A stretch of DNA of 19,884 nucleotides from positions 1 to 19,884 of the forward strand of contig JAIYBS010000145.1 of the NCBI GenBank assembly GCA_027488415.1, read 5' to 3'. Shown here one piece after another: positions 1 through 7,349 of this stretch. The notes beneath the pieces were generated by a model, which searched no databases, was not told where the DNA came from, and saw nothing but the letters and a program-made list of their open reading frames with translations. This DNA comes from Planctomycetaceae bacterium (GTDB lineage Bacteria > Planctomycetota > Phycisphaerae > Phycisphaerales > SM1A02). The position numbers were made by a program, and so were the translations under genes. Each line of letters begins with the position of its first letter. Positions within the stretch are counted from its first letter, which is position 1.

Positions 1-794
1 GCGACCTGGTCGACGGTCTTCTTCATGCGGCAGAAGACCACGGTCAGCGCGGCCTCCTCGTGCTGCAGCAGGTGCTGGAGGAGCCGCTTCTTGTCCCAGG
101 GCTCGACGCTCAGCCAGCTCTGGTCGACCGCGGCCACCGTGAGGCTCTTCTCGGTGGTGACGATCTTCTCGGGGTTCCGCATGTAGCTGCGGGCGAGCTT
201 CTCGATGTCCGGGCTGATGGTCGCGCTGACGAAGATCGTCTGCGGGTGCTGCTTCATCGAGCCGAGGATGCGGCGGATGTCGTCGCGGAACCCGATGTCG
301 AGCATGCGATCGACCTCGTCGAGGATCGCGAGCTTGACGCGGTCGTAGGGCAGCATGCCGCGGGCGTGCATGTCCATCACGCGGCCCGGGGTGCCGACGA
401 TGATCGCCGGGTTCTTCTGGAGGGCCTTCGCCTGGGTCTGGATCGGCTTGCCGCCGTAGACCGGGATGGCCTCGAGGCCGGTGTGGCCGCCGAGCTCCTT
501 CACCTCGCGGCAGACCTGGATCGCGAGCTCGCGGGTCGGGACCAGGACGAGCGCCGCGAAGTGGTCCTCGGGCTTCAGGAGTCCGAGCGCCGGGAGGCTG
601 AAGGCGGCGGTCTTGCCGGTGCCGGTCTTGGCCTGGCCGAGCACGTCCTTCCCCGTCATCGCGACGGGGATGAGCGCGGCCTGGATCTTGGTGGGGTGCT
701 TGAAGCCGGCGGCCTCGATGCCCTTGAGGACCGACTCGGGCAGGCCGAGGTCGGCGAAGGTCTTGCTGGTGTCGAACGTCTCGGTGTTGACCAT
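1..794 (-). CDS. DEAD-box ATP-dependent RNA helicase, N-terminal part (truncated by window edge)
   Basis: ATP-dependent RNA helicase that would remodel RNA duplexes in the cytoplasm. The 264 residues visible cover RecA domain 1 and the start of domain 2. Motifs in order: Q-motif glutamine Q38, Walker A AKTGTGKT (55-62), PTREL (86-90), TPGR (135-138), motif II DEVD (159-162, Val in place of the usual Ala), SAT (190-192), then the VVFC strand that begins domain 2. The ATG at 794 places the Q motif at the normal distance from the N terminus. There is no Shine-Dalgarno before it. The C-terminal half lies beyond base 1, so the subfamily (RhlE, CsdA or similar) cannot be decided. It is divergent from alr across 132 bases. 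Confidence 0.95.
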   Translation of the reverse strand, partial: MVNTETFDTSKTFADLGLPESVLKGIEAAGFKHPTKIQAALIPVAMTGKDVLGQAKTGTGKTAAFSLPALGLLKPEDHFAALVLVPTRELAIQVCREVKELGGHTGLEAIPVYGGKPIQTQAKALQKNPAIIVGTPGRVMDMHARGMLPYDRVKLAILDEVDRMLDIGFRDDIRRILGSMKQHPQTIFVSATISPDIEKLARSYMRNPEKIVTTEKSLTVAAVDQSWLSVEPWDKKRLLQHLLQHEEAALTVVFCRMKKTVDQV

Positions 795-854
795 CCGGGG
801 GGGCGTTTCTCGAAGCGGCTTGGCGGGGTGCGGATCCGGGCTGATGCCCGGTAA

Positions 855-886
855 GCGGGGGAGGGTTTTATGGTAGGTTCCCCCGC
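855..886. promoter_or_regulatory. Inverted repeat with two-way -10-like core between helicase and alr
   Basis: Perfect 8-base arms (GCGGGGGA at 855-862, TCCCCCGC at 879-886) flank a 16-base AT-richer centre containing TATGGT at 869-874. Read on the minus strand the same bases give TACCAT, preceded 18 bases upstream by TTACGA, so a helicase promoter is plausible. The plus-strand reading lacks a good -35. The repeat could be an operator or a transcript hairpin; the sequence does not decide. Confidence 0.4.
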
Positions 887-915
887 AAGCCGATCGTAAC
901 AGGCGGAAGGCACGG

Positions 916-930
916 ATGCCGCCCGCATGA
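916..930 (+). other. Four-codon mini-ORF overlapping the alr start
   Basis: ATG CCG CCC GCA TGA, with GGAAGG (905-910) five bases upstream. Its stop overlaps the alr ATG as ATGA. The purine-rich SD is correctly spaced for this mini-ORF and too far (16 bases) for alr itself, so alr may be translated by reinitiation. It could equally be chance. Confidence 0.3.
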
Positions 931-2201
931 CCGACAACAGCCTCATCTCCATCGATTTCGACGCCCTGGACCACAACATCAAGGTGGTCCGGGATGCCGT
1001 GGGGCCCGGGGTCGCGATCAACGTCGTCGTCAAGGCGGATGCCTATGGCCTCGGTGCCTCGCGCGTCGCGCGGCGCCTGGTGCAGGCGGGCGCCTCGATG
1101 CTCACCGTCTACAGCCCTTCGCAGGCCGAGGCGCTCGAGGGCGTCACGGTGCCGGTGCTCGTCCTGCAGTCCGTGTCGCGCCTCGAGCGCGGCGGTGCGC
1201 TGCACTCGATGCTGGTGGCGGGGCGGCTGCACCTCGTCGTGCACGACATCCACCACGTGGCGGAGCTCATCGTGCTCGCCGACGAGCATGGCGTGCGGCT
1301 GCCCGTGCACCTCGAGATCGACACCGGCCTCGCGCGCGGCGGATGCTCGCCCGAGGAGGCGGCACGGATCCTGCAGGCGATCGCCGCCCGGCCCGAGCTC
1401 TCGCTCGCCGGAATCATGACCCACTTCTCGCACGCGAAGACGAGCGCCGAGCGCTGCGCCGCGCAGATGCGGGCCTTCGACCTGTTCATCGACGCGCACC
1501 GCGCGCTGATCCCGCCCGAGTGCGTGATGCACGCCGCGAGCACGTACGCGTCGCTGCGCGGGCCTTCGCTGCATGCCGGCATGGTGCGCGTGGGGATCGC
1601 GTGGACCGGGCTCGCGGGCGACGGACCGGAGGACGGCGAGCGATTCGCGTGCTGCGACGACTTCCGGCCCGCGATCCGCTGGACGAGCTCCGTCATCCAC
1701 GTGCGCCGCGTCGCGCGCGGCACGAGCATCGGCTACGGCTGGGCATGGACGGCGCGCCGCGACTCGACGATCGGGCTCGTGCCGGTCGGGTACGCGGACG
1801 GCTACCCGACGCTCTGCGCGCACTCGCCCGCGCTGGCGCGCGACCAGGCCGAGCCGACGCGCTGGGTGCGCGTGCGCGTCGGCGACTGGGTCGCGGAGGC
1901 ACCGGTCATCGGCGCCGTGAACATGGACCAGATCTGCGTCGACCTCAGCGGGCTCGAGCAGATGCTCGCGGACCTGCCCAACGGCGGGCTCGGCGCCGAG
2001 GTCGAGCTCTACGGCACGGACCGCTCCGCGCGCAACTACCTGCCGGCGATCGCCGAGCGCGTCGGGATGCGCCCCTACGAGCTGCTCTGCCGCATGAACC
2101 CGCGCATCCCGCGCGTGGCGGTCGAGTCCGCGCAGCCGGTCGCCCGCGTGGACCGCGGGACGTTCCGCGCCGCGGTCCGCGCCGCGCCCGAAATGCCCTG
2201 A
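927..2201 (+). CDS. alr: Alanine racemase
   Basis: PLP enzyme that interconverts L- and D-alanine, supplying D-Ala for peptidoglycan. At 424 residues it is somewhat longer than the usual 360-390. The PLP lysine is K36 in VVVKADAYGLG. Other family segments are HLEIDTGLARGG (129-139), MTHFSHA (164-170), HAGMVRVGIAWTGL (216-229), the catalytic tyrosine region SIGYGWAWTA (Y270), PVGYADGYP (286-294) and a substrate-side AVNMDQICVD. The C-terminal GMRPYELLCRM also matches alanine racemase. Residues after about 395 are an unconserved tail. The ATG at 927 gives the typical short N terminus before the barrel. mqnA begins 17 bases after its stop, so the two are probably co-transcribed. Confidence 0.95.
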   Translation: MTDNSLISIDFDALDHNIKVVRDAVGPGVAINVVVKADAYGLGASRVARRLVQAGASMLTVYSPSQAEALEGVTVPVLVLQSVSRLERGGALHSMLVAGRLHLVVHDIHHVAELIVLADEHGVRLPVHLEIDTGLARGGCSPEEAARILQAIAARPELSLAGIMTHFSHAKTSAERCAAQMRAFDLFIDAHRALIPPECVMHAASTYASLRGPSLHAGMVRVGIAWTGLAGDGPEDGERFACCDDFRPAIRWTSSVIHVRRVARGTSIGYGWAWTARRDSTIGLVPVGYADGYPTLCAHSPALARDQAEPTRWVRVRVGDWVAEAPVIGAVNMDQICVDLSGLEQMLADLPNGGLGAEVELYGTDRSARNYLPAIAERVGMRPYELLCRMNPRIPRVAVESAQPVARVDRGTFRAAVRAAPEMP

Positions 2202-2206
2202 ACGCC

Positions 2207-2212
2207 TACCCT
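2207..2212 (+). promoter_or_regulatory. -10-like TACCCT directly before mqnA
   Basis: TACCCT followed by six bases and the mqnA ATG, with no Shine-Dalgarno. This is one instance of the TAnnnT-N6-10-start arrangement seen at many genes here, and suggests a leaderless transcript inside the alr-mqnA run. Confidence 0.45.
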
Positions 2213-2218
2213 TTGCGG

Positions 2219-3094
2219 ATGGCCATCGCCGTCCCAGAGCCTGCCTCCGATGCGGCCGCGCGAACCGCGCTGCGCGCCGGCGCCACGCGCGTGGGCGTCG
2301 TCCGCTACATCAACACGCTGCCGATGATCGACGGGCTCGGCCGCCTCGAGGGGATGTCGCTGGTCCCGGACGTTCCGGCGCGGCTGATCGATCGGCTCGT
2401 GGGCGGCGAGGTCGACCTCGCGCTCTGCTCGGTGGTCGACGCGGTTCGCAGCCCCGTGCCGGTCCGGATCGTCCCGGTGGGCATGATCGGCTGCTGCGGC
2501 CCGACGCTCACGGTGCGGCTCTACTCGCGGGTGCCCTGGGACCAGGTGCGCACCGTGGCCGCCGACACCGACAGCCACACCTCGCGCGCGCTCGCGGAGG
2601 TCGTGCTGCGCCGTCGCCTCGGCGCGGAGCCGAAGTTCGTCGACTTCGCGCGCGCGAGCGGCGCGCGCGACCCCGGCACCGACGCGATGCTGATGATCGG
2701 CGACAAGGTGATCGCCGACGCACCGGCCGCGGGTGCCTGGCCGCACGAGCTCGACCTCGGCGAGGCGTGGCACGCGTGGACCGGCCTGCCGTTCGTGTTC
2801 GCGACGTGGCTCACCCGCGACGGCGCGGACGCCGCGACGCAGGCGCGCGTGCGCGTCGCGGCGCGCGTGCTCGACCACCAGCGCCGGCACAACCGCGGGC
2901 GCATCGACGCGATCGTGGCCCGCGAGGCCGGCCCGCACGGCTGGCCCGAGCCGCTCGCGCGCACCTACCTGCGCGACCTGCTCCGCTTCGACCTCGATTC
3001 GCGCGCGCGCGAGGGCCTCGCGCGCTTCTTCGCCGAGTGCGCGGGTCTCGGGCTGCTGCCCTCCGCGCGCGTGCCCGACGACTTCGCGTGGTGA
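2219..3094 (+). CDS. mqnA: Chorismate dehydratase MqnA (futalosine menaquinone pathway)
   Basis: Family function: converts chorismate to 3-[(1-carboxyvinyl)oxy]benzoate, the first committed step of futalosine-dependent menaquinone synthesis, in the cytoplasm. The 291 residues match the family in order: VGVVRYINTLPM (25-36), the DLALCSVVD strand (66-74), ADTDSHTSRAL (115-125), DAMLMIGDKVI (155-165) and DLGEAWHAWTGLPFVFATW (179-197). It has the solute-binding-protein-like fold typical of MqnA and no signal peptide, as expected for a cytoplasmic enzyme. The ATG at 2219 starts about 24 residues before the first conserved strand; the extra residues are low-complexity. No other mqn gene lies in the window, so the pathway is scattered. 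Confidence 0.93.
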   Translation: MAIAVPEPASDAAARTALRAGATRVGVVRYINTLPMIDGLGRLEGMSLVPDVPARLIDRLVGGEVDLALCSVVDAVRSPVPVRIVPVGMIGCCGPTLTVRLYSRVPWDQVRTVAADTDSHTSRALAEVVLRRRLGAEPKFVDFARASGARDPGTDAMLMIGDKVIADAPAAGAWPHELDLGEAWHAWTGLPFVFATWLTRDGADAATQARVRVAARVLDHQRRHNRGRIDAIVAREAGPHGWPEPLARTYLRDLLRFDLDSRAREGLARFFAECAGLGLLPSARVPDDFAW

Positions 3095-3110
3095 CGCGGG
3101 AGCACGACCG

Positions 3111-4739
3111 ATGCCATCCGCACCGCGCTTCCGGACGGCATGCGTCGCGAGGTTGTGGGAGGGGACGCGGTTCGCCGACCGGCGCGCGCGCCTGCGCATG
3201 GCCGCGGATGCCGAGGCGTTCGTCCGCGAGGTGGAGCGCGGTACCGCGTACCCCGAGGAACTCGTCGTCGACCGCGTCACCCGCTACCGGCCGGAGCGCG
3301 CGGAGGTCGGTGCGCTCGTGCCGGGTGCCGACCTGCGCGCGGACCTCGCGGCGTTCGTCGCGCGGCTGACGAGGCGCGAGCCGCTCGATGCGTCGATCCG
3401 GGGAGGGGCGATGCCCGTCGCGGATGCGGCGGCCGCGCTCGGCGTGGCGCTCCGCACGCTCGCGCGCTTTCGCGAGGACGGGCTGGTGCTCCACCACGTG
3501 CGGTCGGTCGACGGCGCGGTCCGGCTCGCGTGCTTTCCCGACGCGCTCGAGTCGTACCGCGCCGCCGCGGGCGCGCGCGTCGAGCGCGCGGGGCGGACGA
3601 CGCGGCTCGGCGCCGAGGCGCGCGACGCGCTGTGCATGCGCGCGGCAGCGGCGTGCGCGTCGATGCGCCGGCCGACGCTCCACGCGCTCGCGACGATGCT
3701 CGCGCCCGGCGCCGGCTGCAGCGTGCGCGCGGCGCGCTCGATCCTCGAGCGGGATGCGCGCGTCGCCGAGGCGCTCGGTCATCGCGCGCCGCGCGCTCGG
3801 TCGGGCCCGGGACCGCGCGCCCCGTTCGCGGCGCGCGCGTGGCGGATGGGTGCGTCGCCCGCGCGGATCGCGGCGCATCTCGGCATCACGGAGGCGGCCG
3901 CCGGACGGGCCGCGTCGCGCGGTCAGGCGGCGCTCTTGCGTTCGCTGCTTGCCGCGATCGACGTACCCGCGCTCCCGGTGTTCGCGCTGCCCGACGCGGC
4001 GGCGGCGATCCTCGCACCGGAGTCGGTGCGGCGCGGCCTGCCGGTCGGGCGCGCGCCCATTCCCGCACCTGCCGCGGCACCGTCGGCGGCCCGACGCGGG
4101 AAGGGGAAGGACGTGCTGCCGGAGGCGACGATGGTGGTCGCCGCGCGGTTCCTCCGGTGGCGTTCGGCGCGCGCGATCGAGGCGCTGCCGGCGGCGCCGG
4201 GCTTCGCGGAGCTCGATGCCTTCGAGCGCGACCTGCGCTGGAGCCACCGGCTGGTGCGCGCGGTCGCGCTCCGGGTGCTTCCGACGGCGCTCGTGCCGTG
4301 CGCGCAGCGGCTCGGCCGTGCGTGGGCCGACGTCCCGCTGCCGCTGCAGCGGCGGTGGGCGGCGTTCGCCGCGGACGAATCGGTGCGCGCGATCGAGGCG
4401 CTCGACCTGCGCGAGGTCGGGATCGACGCGGTGCGGCCCGCGGCCGTCGCCGCGCACGGCGTGGAGCTCGCGATCGCGCGCGGCGGGCCGGAGTTCGCGC
4501 CGCCGCAGGGTGACGGCCCCGACGCGCTCGAGCGCGTGCTTGCGACGTGCGTCCCGTGGTGGCGCGCGGCGTGCCTCGGCGACGGCTGGCTCGAGGCGCA
4601 TGCGGGCCTCCGAGCGGTCTCGCTGCGACTCGGCGGCGACGGGGGCGCGCCGCGGACCCACGCCGAGACGGCGCGGGAGCTGCGGACGTCGTCCGCGCGC
4701 GCGACGGCGTCGTGGTACGCGGCGCTCAGCGCTCGCTGA
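3111..4739 (+). CDS. Sigma-70-like protein with N-terminal helix-turn-helix extension (degenerate region 2)
   Basis: A 542-residue protein, not confidently assigned. Residues 30-90 resemble the N-terminal extension I recall from planctomycete sigma-70-family proteins: a helix, then YPEELVVDRVTRYRP (47-61), then LVPGADLRADL. Residues 102-150 look like a MerR or excisionase-type helix-turn-helix. Residues 248-275 (SPARIAAHLGITEAAAGRAA) form a second one. Residues 340-395 may be a worn region 2 (RDLRWSHRLVRAVALRVLP). Residues 500-540 resemble sigma region 4: RAVSLRLGGDGGAPRT, then ETARELRTSSAR as its recognition helix-turn-helix. The core-binding and -10-melting signatures of region 2 are not recognisable, so it may regulate rather than initiate transcription. 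GGGAG at 3098-3102 is an SD with 8-base spacing. It follows mqnA by 16 bases. Confidence 0.6.
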   Translation: MPSAPRFRTACVARLWEGTRFADRRARLRMAADAEAFVREVERGTAYPEELVVDRVTRYRPERAEVGALVPGADLRADLAAFVARLTRREPLDASIRGGAMPVADAAAALGVALRTLARFREDGLVLHHVRSVDGAVRLACFPDALESYRAAAGARVERAGRTTRLGAEARDALCMRAAAACASMRRPTLHALATMLAPGAGCSVRAARSILERDARVAEALGHRAPRARSGPGPRAPFAARAWRMGASPARIAAHLGITEAAAGRAASRGQAALLRSLLAAIDVPALPVFALPDAAAAILAPESVRRGLPVGRAPIPAPAAAPSAARRGKGKDVLPEATMVVAARFLRWRSARAIEALPAAPGFAELDAFERDLRWSHRLVRAVALRVLPTALVPCAQRLGRAWADVPLPLQRRWAAFAADESVRAIEALDLREVGIDAVRPAAVAAHGVELAIARGGPEFAPPQGDGPDALERVLATCVPWWRAACLGDGWLEAHAGLRAVSLRLGGDGGAPRTHAETARELRTSSARATASWYAALSAR

Positions 4740-4746
4740 ACGGCGC

Positions 4747-4785
4747 AAAAAGCCGCGAAGGCCCGCGCCTGCGCGCGAGCCTTCG
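4747..4785 (-). terminator. Intrinsic terminator of rplM-rpsI
   Basis: The hairpin spans 4756-4785, with 13-base arms (CGAAGGC-CGCGC type) carrying one mismatch and a four-base loop. On the minus strand it is followed closely by TTTTT (4751-4747). It lies 30 bases past the rpsI stop. The plus strand has no T-run, so it serves the ribosomal operon. Confidence 0.85.
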
Positions 4786-4814
4786 GGAGTTCCTGGATCG
4801 GCCCTCGTCGCGCG

Positions 4815-5243
4815 TCAGCGCTTCGAGAACTGGTAGCGGCGACGGGCGCCGGCCTGGCCGTACTTCTTGCGCTCGACCTTGCGGGCGTCACGGGTGAGGA
4901 ACCCGTTCTCGCGCAGGATCGGCTCGAGGGTCGAGTCGTACGCCATCACGGCGCGGGCGAGGCCCATCACCATGGCGCCGGCCTGGCCGGTGAAGCCGCC
5001 GCCGACGAGGCCCGCGGTCACGTCGACCTTGCCCTTGATGCCGGTCTTCTCGAGCACCGCGAGGACGGACTTGCGGTCCTTGTCCTCGGTGAGGTAGTCG
5101 TCGAGCGGCTTCTCGTTCATCTTGATGTCGCCGTTGCCGGCGCGGACGCGGACGCGGGCGATCGCCGTCTTGCGGCGGCCGGTGCCCCAGAACCAGCCCT
5201 TCGAGTCCGGGCCCTTCGTGACGGTAGCGGTGTCGGTGGTCAT
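4815..5243 (-). CDS. rpsI: 30S ribosomal protein S9
   Basis: Small-subunit protein whose C-terminal tail reaches the P-site tRNA. It has 142 residues. The core begins at GTGRRKTAIARVRV. Next come the GFTGQAGAMVMGLARAV segment and the family's basic C terminus, RKKYGQAGARRRYQFSKR, ending in the universal KR. The first 20 or so residues (TDTATVTKGPDSKG) form a variable extension. It lies 24 bases downstream of rplM in the common L13-S9 pair. The leader before the ATG holds only a weak GAGAAG, so translation may be coupled to rplM. Confidence 0.98.
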   Translation of the reverse strand: MTTDTATVTKGPDSKGWFWGTGRRKTAIARVRVRAGNGDIKMNEKPLDDYLTEDKDRKSVLAVLEKTGIKGKVDVTAGLVGGGFTGQAGAMVMGLARAVMAYDSTLEPILRENGFLTRDARKVERKKYGQAGARRRYQFSKR

Positions 5244-5267
5244 GTGCGTTTCTTCTCAGGTCCGCGT

Positions 5268-5717
5268 TCAGCGGCGGGCGTTCGGGAAGTCCAGCGCGGC
5301 AGGCTGCTGCGCGGTGTGTCCGTGCTGCGTGCCGGTCATGACGCGCAGGTTGCGGCGGATGCGACGGCCGAGGCGGCCACGGGGGAGCATGCGGCAGATC
5401 GCCTCTTCGATGACCAGCTCGGGCTTGGAGGCCATGAGCGACTCGTAGCTGCGAACCTTGAGGCCACCCGGGTAGCCGCTCCACTTGCGGATCGACTTGG
5501 CGGCGAGCTTGTTGCCCGTGACCTTGATCTTCTCCGCGTTGGTGACGATCACGCAGTCGCCGCCGGCGACGTTCGGCGTGTAGTTCGGGCGGTGCTTGCC
5601 CATGAGGACGAGCGCGACTTCGGTCGCAAGGCGGCCGAGGATCATTCCTTCGGCGTTCACGACGTGCCAGTTCGGCTTGACGTCGGCGGCCTTGATGTGG
5701 GTGGTCTGGCGGGGCAT
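5268..5717 (-). CDS. rplM: 50S ribosomal protein L13
   Basis: Early-assembling large-subunit protein of 149 residues. Conserved segments are WHVVNAEGMILGRLAT, LMGKHRPNYTPNVAGGDCV, the VTGNKLAAKSIRKWSGYPGG block and AICRMLPRGRLGRR. The ATG at 5717 follows GAAGGA at normal spacing, so this is one of the genes here with a true Shine-Dalgarno. It is the first gene of the rplM-rpsI operon, driven by the promoter at 5766-5793, and ends 24 bases before rpsI. Confidence 0.98.
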   Translation of the reverse strand: MPRQTTHIKAADVKPNWHVVNAEGMILGRLATEVALVLMGKHRPNYTPNVAGGDCVIVTNAEKIKVTGNKLAAKSIRKWSGYPGGLKVRSYESLMASKPELVIEEAICRMLPRGRLGRRIRRNLRVMTGTQHGHTAQQPAALDFPNARR

Positions 5718-5765
5718 GTCTCTGTTCCTTCGAATCGACCGCCCGGACCGGGCGGAGAATCGCCA

Positions 5766-5793
5766 AAGATAGGGGTTTTGCCCAAGATGTCAA
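5766..5793 (-). promoter_or_regulatory. Sigma-70-type promoter of rplM-rpsI
   Basis: On the minus strand TTGACA (5793-5788), a 16-base spacer, then TATCTT (5771-5766). The predicted start is near 5759, giving a leader of about 40 bases to the rplM ATG. The -35 is a perfect consensus, rare in this GC-rich window. Confidence 0.85.
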
Positions 5794-5817
5794 GGGCAGG
5801 GGATTTCCGGCCCTCGG

Positions 5818-5823
5818 TACGCT
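5818..5823 (+). promoter_or_regulatory. -10-like TACGCT before the CPBP protease gene
   Basis: TACGCT with eight bases to the ATG at 5832 and no Shine-Dalgarno in between. It is another instance of the leaderless-type arrangement, lying about 25 bases beyond the -35 of the divergent rplM promoter. Confidence 0.4.
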
Positions 5824-5831
5824 TCCGCGCC

Positions 5832-7271
5832 ATGAACCCCGGACCTGCTCAGCGACGGTCGAACCTGGTGGCGTGGATCGTGATCGCGGCCGTTTCGCTG
5901 CTCTTCATCGCGCAGCCGTGGCTCGACCGAGGGGATGCTGGTTCCGAGAAACTCGTCGCTGAAGCCTCGGTATCGGCGCAGCAGGCGATCATGACCTCGC
6001 TGCTGAACGGCATGAGCGCGGAGCCGCTCCGGGACGCATCGGGTCCGCAGTTATCGGGAATGCGACCCCAGGTGGAGTCGATGGCGCTGCCGGCGGACCC
6101 CGGGTCCGAGCTCGCGACCGCGGCGCTCCTGACGCGGATCGGCGGTCGTGATCGGGCGCTCGAGATGCTGACCGGGCTCCGCGACCGCGTGAACGGCGGC
6201 GAGGTGGAGGCCGACGAGTCGTTCCGTGCGACGCTCGACGCGGTGATCGAGCTCGTCGATGCCGCGAAGGAGCCCGGCACGCGGAGGATTCCGGAGGAGG
6301 CGTGCTCGCGCGTCGTCGACTCGCTCGGCGCGACCGGTCGCATGCTCGTCGCGCAGGCGCGCGGCGATCGCGACGAGCTCGCGCGCCTCGAGGAGGCCGG
6401 CATGCTCGTGATCGTCGCGCTGTTCGCGGTGGGTACCGTCGCGTTCCTGCTCGGGCTCGTCGGCATGGCGATGCTCGTGGTGTTCCTGGTCGCCGCGGCG
6501 ACGGGTCGCACGGCCGGCATCGCGCGGCAGGCGGGCGACTGGAACCACGTGTACGCCGAGGTGTTCGCGGCCTGGCTCGCGTCGTACCTGCTTCTCTCGC
6601 GCGTGCCGTCGTGGGCGATCGGCGTGTGGGTCGGGCTCGGCGGCGCGGCGCCCTCGCAGGACGTGCAGCTCGTCCTGAGCGTCGCGGCGACGGTGTTGGC
6701 GGCGGCCGTCGGCCTCTGGTGGGGTACTGCTCGTGGTCTGCCGCTTCGCACGCTCCTCGATGGCATCGGCCTGCGCCGATTCGCCGCGATGGACCTCGTG
6801 TGGGGCGTCGTGACGTGGTCGATGGGCATCGTGCTGCTCGTGGTCGGCATCGCGATGGCGTTCCTGCTGTCGGCGCTCTTCGGCGACGGCGGCATGCAGG
6901 CGTCGCATCCGATCCAGCAGCTGGTGCAGGACTCGGGCGGCCTGGGCCTGCTGTTGACCTACGCGCTGGCGTGCGTGAGCGCGCCGCTCTTCGAGGAGAT
7001 CTTCTTCCGCGGCGCGATGTACCGGAACCTGCGAATCGGGCTCGGCCGGTGGGGCGCGCTCGGCAGCGCCGCGGCCTCGATGCTCGTGAGCAGCGTGATC
7101 TTCGCCGCGATCCATCCGCAGGGGCTCGTCTTCATCCCCGTGCTCGCCGGCCTCGCGCTCGCGTTCTGCATCATGCGCGAGTGGCGCGGGTCGATCAACG
7201 CGTCGATCGTCGCGCACGCGATCAACAACGGCGTGATTCTGACGCTGAACGTGCTGATGATGCGCGGCTGA
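5832..7271 (+). CDS. CPBP-family intramembrane metalloprotease
   Basis: Putative membrane endopeptidase of the CAAX-protease/bacteriocin-processing (Abi) family, 479 residues. The first membrane segment is at about 12-30. Residues 31-190 form a soluble, helix-rich region, probably outside the membrane. Further membrane segments are at about 191-222, 243-270, 278-297, 323-349, 371-387, 410-427 and 432-448. The catalytic signatures are complete: FEEIFFRGAMYRN (E388, E389, R393), AAIHPQG (H428) and AHAINNG (H462). The ATG at 5832 is chosen because the upstream open frame lies antisense to rplM. The substrate is unknown. The long inserted domain is bigger than in minimal CPBP proteins. The stop codon touches the first base of the 38-bp palindrome. 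Confidence 0.88.
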   Translation: MNPGPAQRRSNLVAWIVIAAVSLLFIAQPWLDRGDAGSEKLVAEASVSAQQAIMTSLLNGMSAEPLRDASGPQLSGMRPQVESMALPADPGSELATAALLTRIGGRDRALEMLTGLRDRVNGGEVEADESFRATLDAVIELVDAAKEPGTRRIPEEACSRVVDSLGATGRMLVAQARGDRDELARLEEAGMLVIVALFAVGTVAFLLGLVGMAMLVVFLVAAATGRTAGIARQAGDWNHVYAEVFAAWLASYLLLSRVPSWAIGVWVGLGGAAPSQDVQLVLSVAATVLAAAVGLWWGTARGLPLRTLLDGIGLRRFAAMDLVWGVVTWSMGIVLLVVGIAMAFLLSALFGDGGMQASHPIQQLVQDSGGLGLLLTYALACVSAPLFEEIFFRGAMYRNLRIGLGRWGALGSAAASMLVSSVIFAAIHPQGLVFIPVLAGLALAFCIMREWRGSINASIVAHAINNGVILTLNVLMMRG

Positions 7272-7349
7272 AATCCGTACCCGGTTCTGTATGCACCAAT
7301 TCCTTCTCCAGAGAAGGAATTGGTGCATACAGAACCGGGTACGGATTTC
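7270..7349. repeat. Perfect 38-bp inverted repeat with 4-base loop
   Basis: Arms 7270-7307 and 7312-7349 are exact reverse complements; the loop is CCAG. The outer end reads GAAATCCGTACCCGGTTCT. The element fills the whole gap between two convergent genes: its first base lies in the CPBP stop codon and the HNH stop codon starts at the next base after it. It would form a bidirectional transcript hairpin, though no T-run follows either side. The length and perfection exceed an ordinary terminator. Confidence 0.95.

Noticed and set aside
60..876. Plus-strand open frames opposite the helicase
   Set aside because: They have no recognisable domain; the helicase motifs on the minus strand account for the region.
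2811..4748. Long minus-strand open frame opposite the sigma-like gene
   Set aside because: It is Arg/Ala-rich without domains and mirrors the plus-strand gene in very GC-rich DNA, where stop codons are rare in every frame.
5244..5831. Upstream extension of the CPBP frame
   Set aside because: It is antisense to rplM and crosses the rplM promoter; the membrane segment begins just after ATG 5832.
6051..7328. Minus-strand open frame opposite the CPBP protease
   Set aside because: Its composition is His/Arg/Glu-rich shadow; the plus strand has complete protease motifs, and the frame crosses the palindrome.
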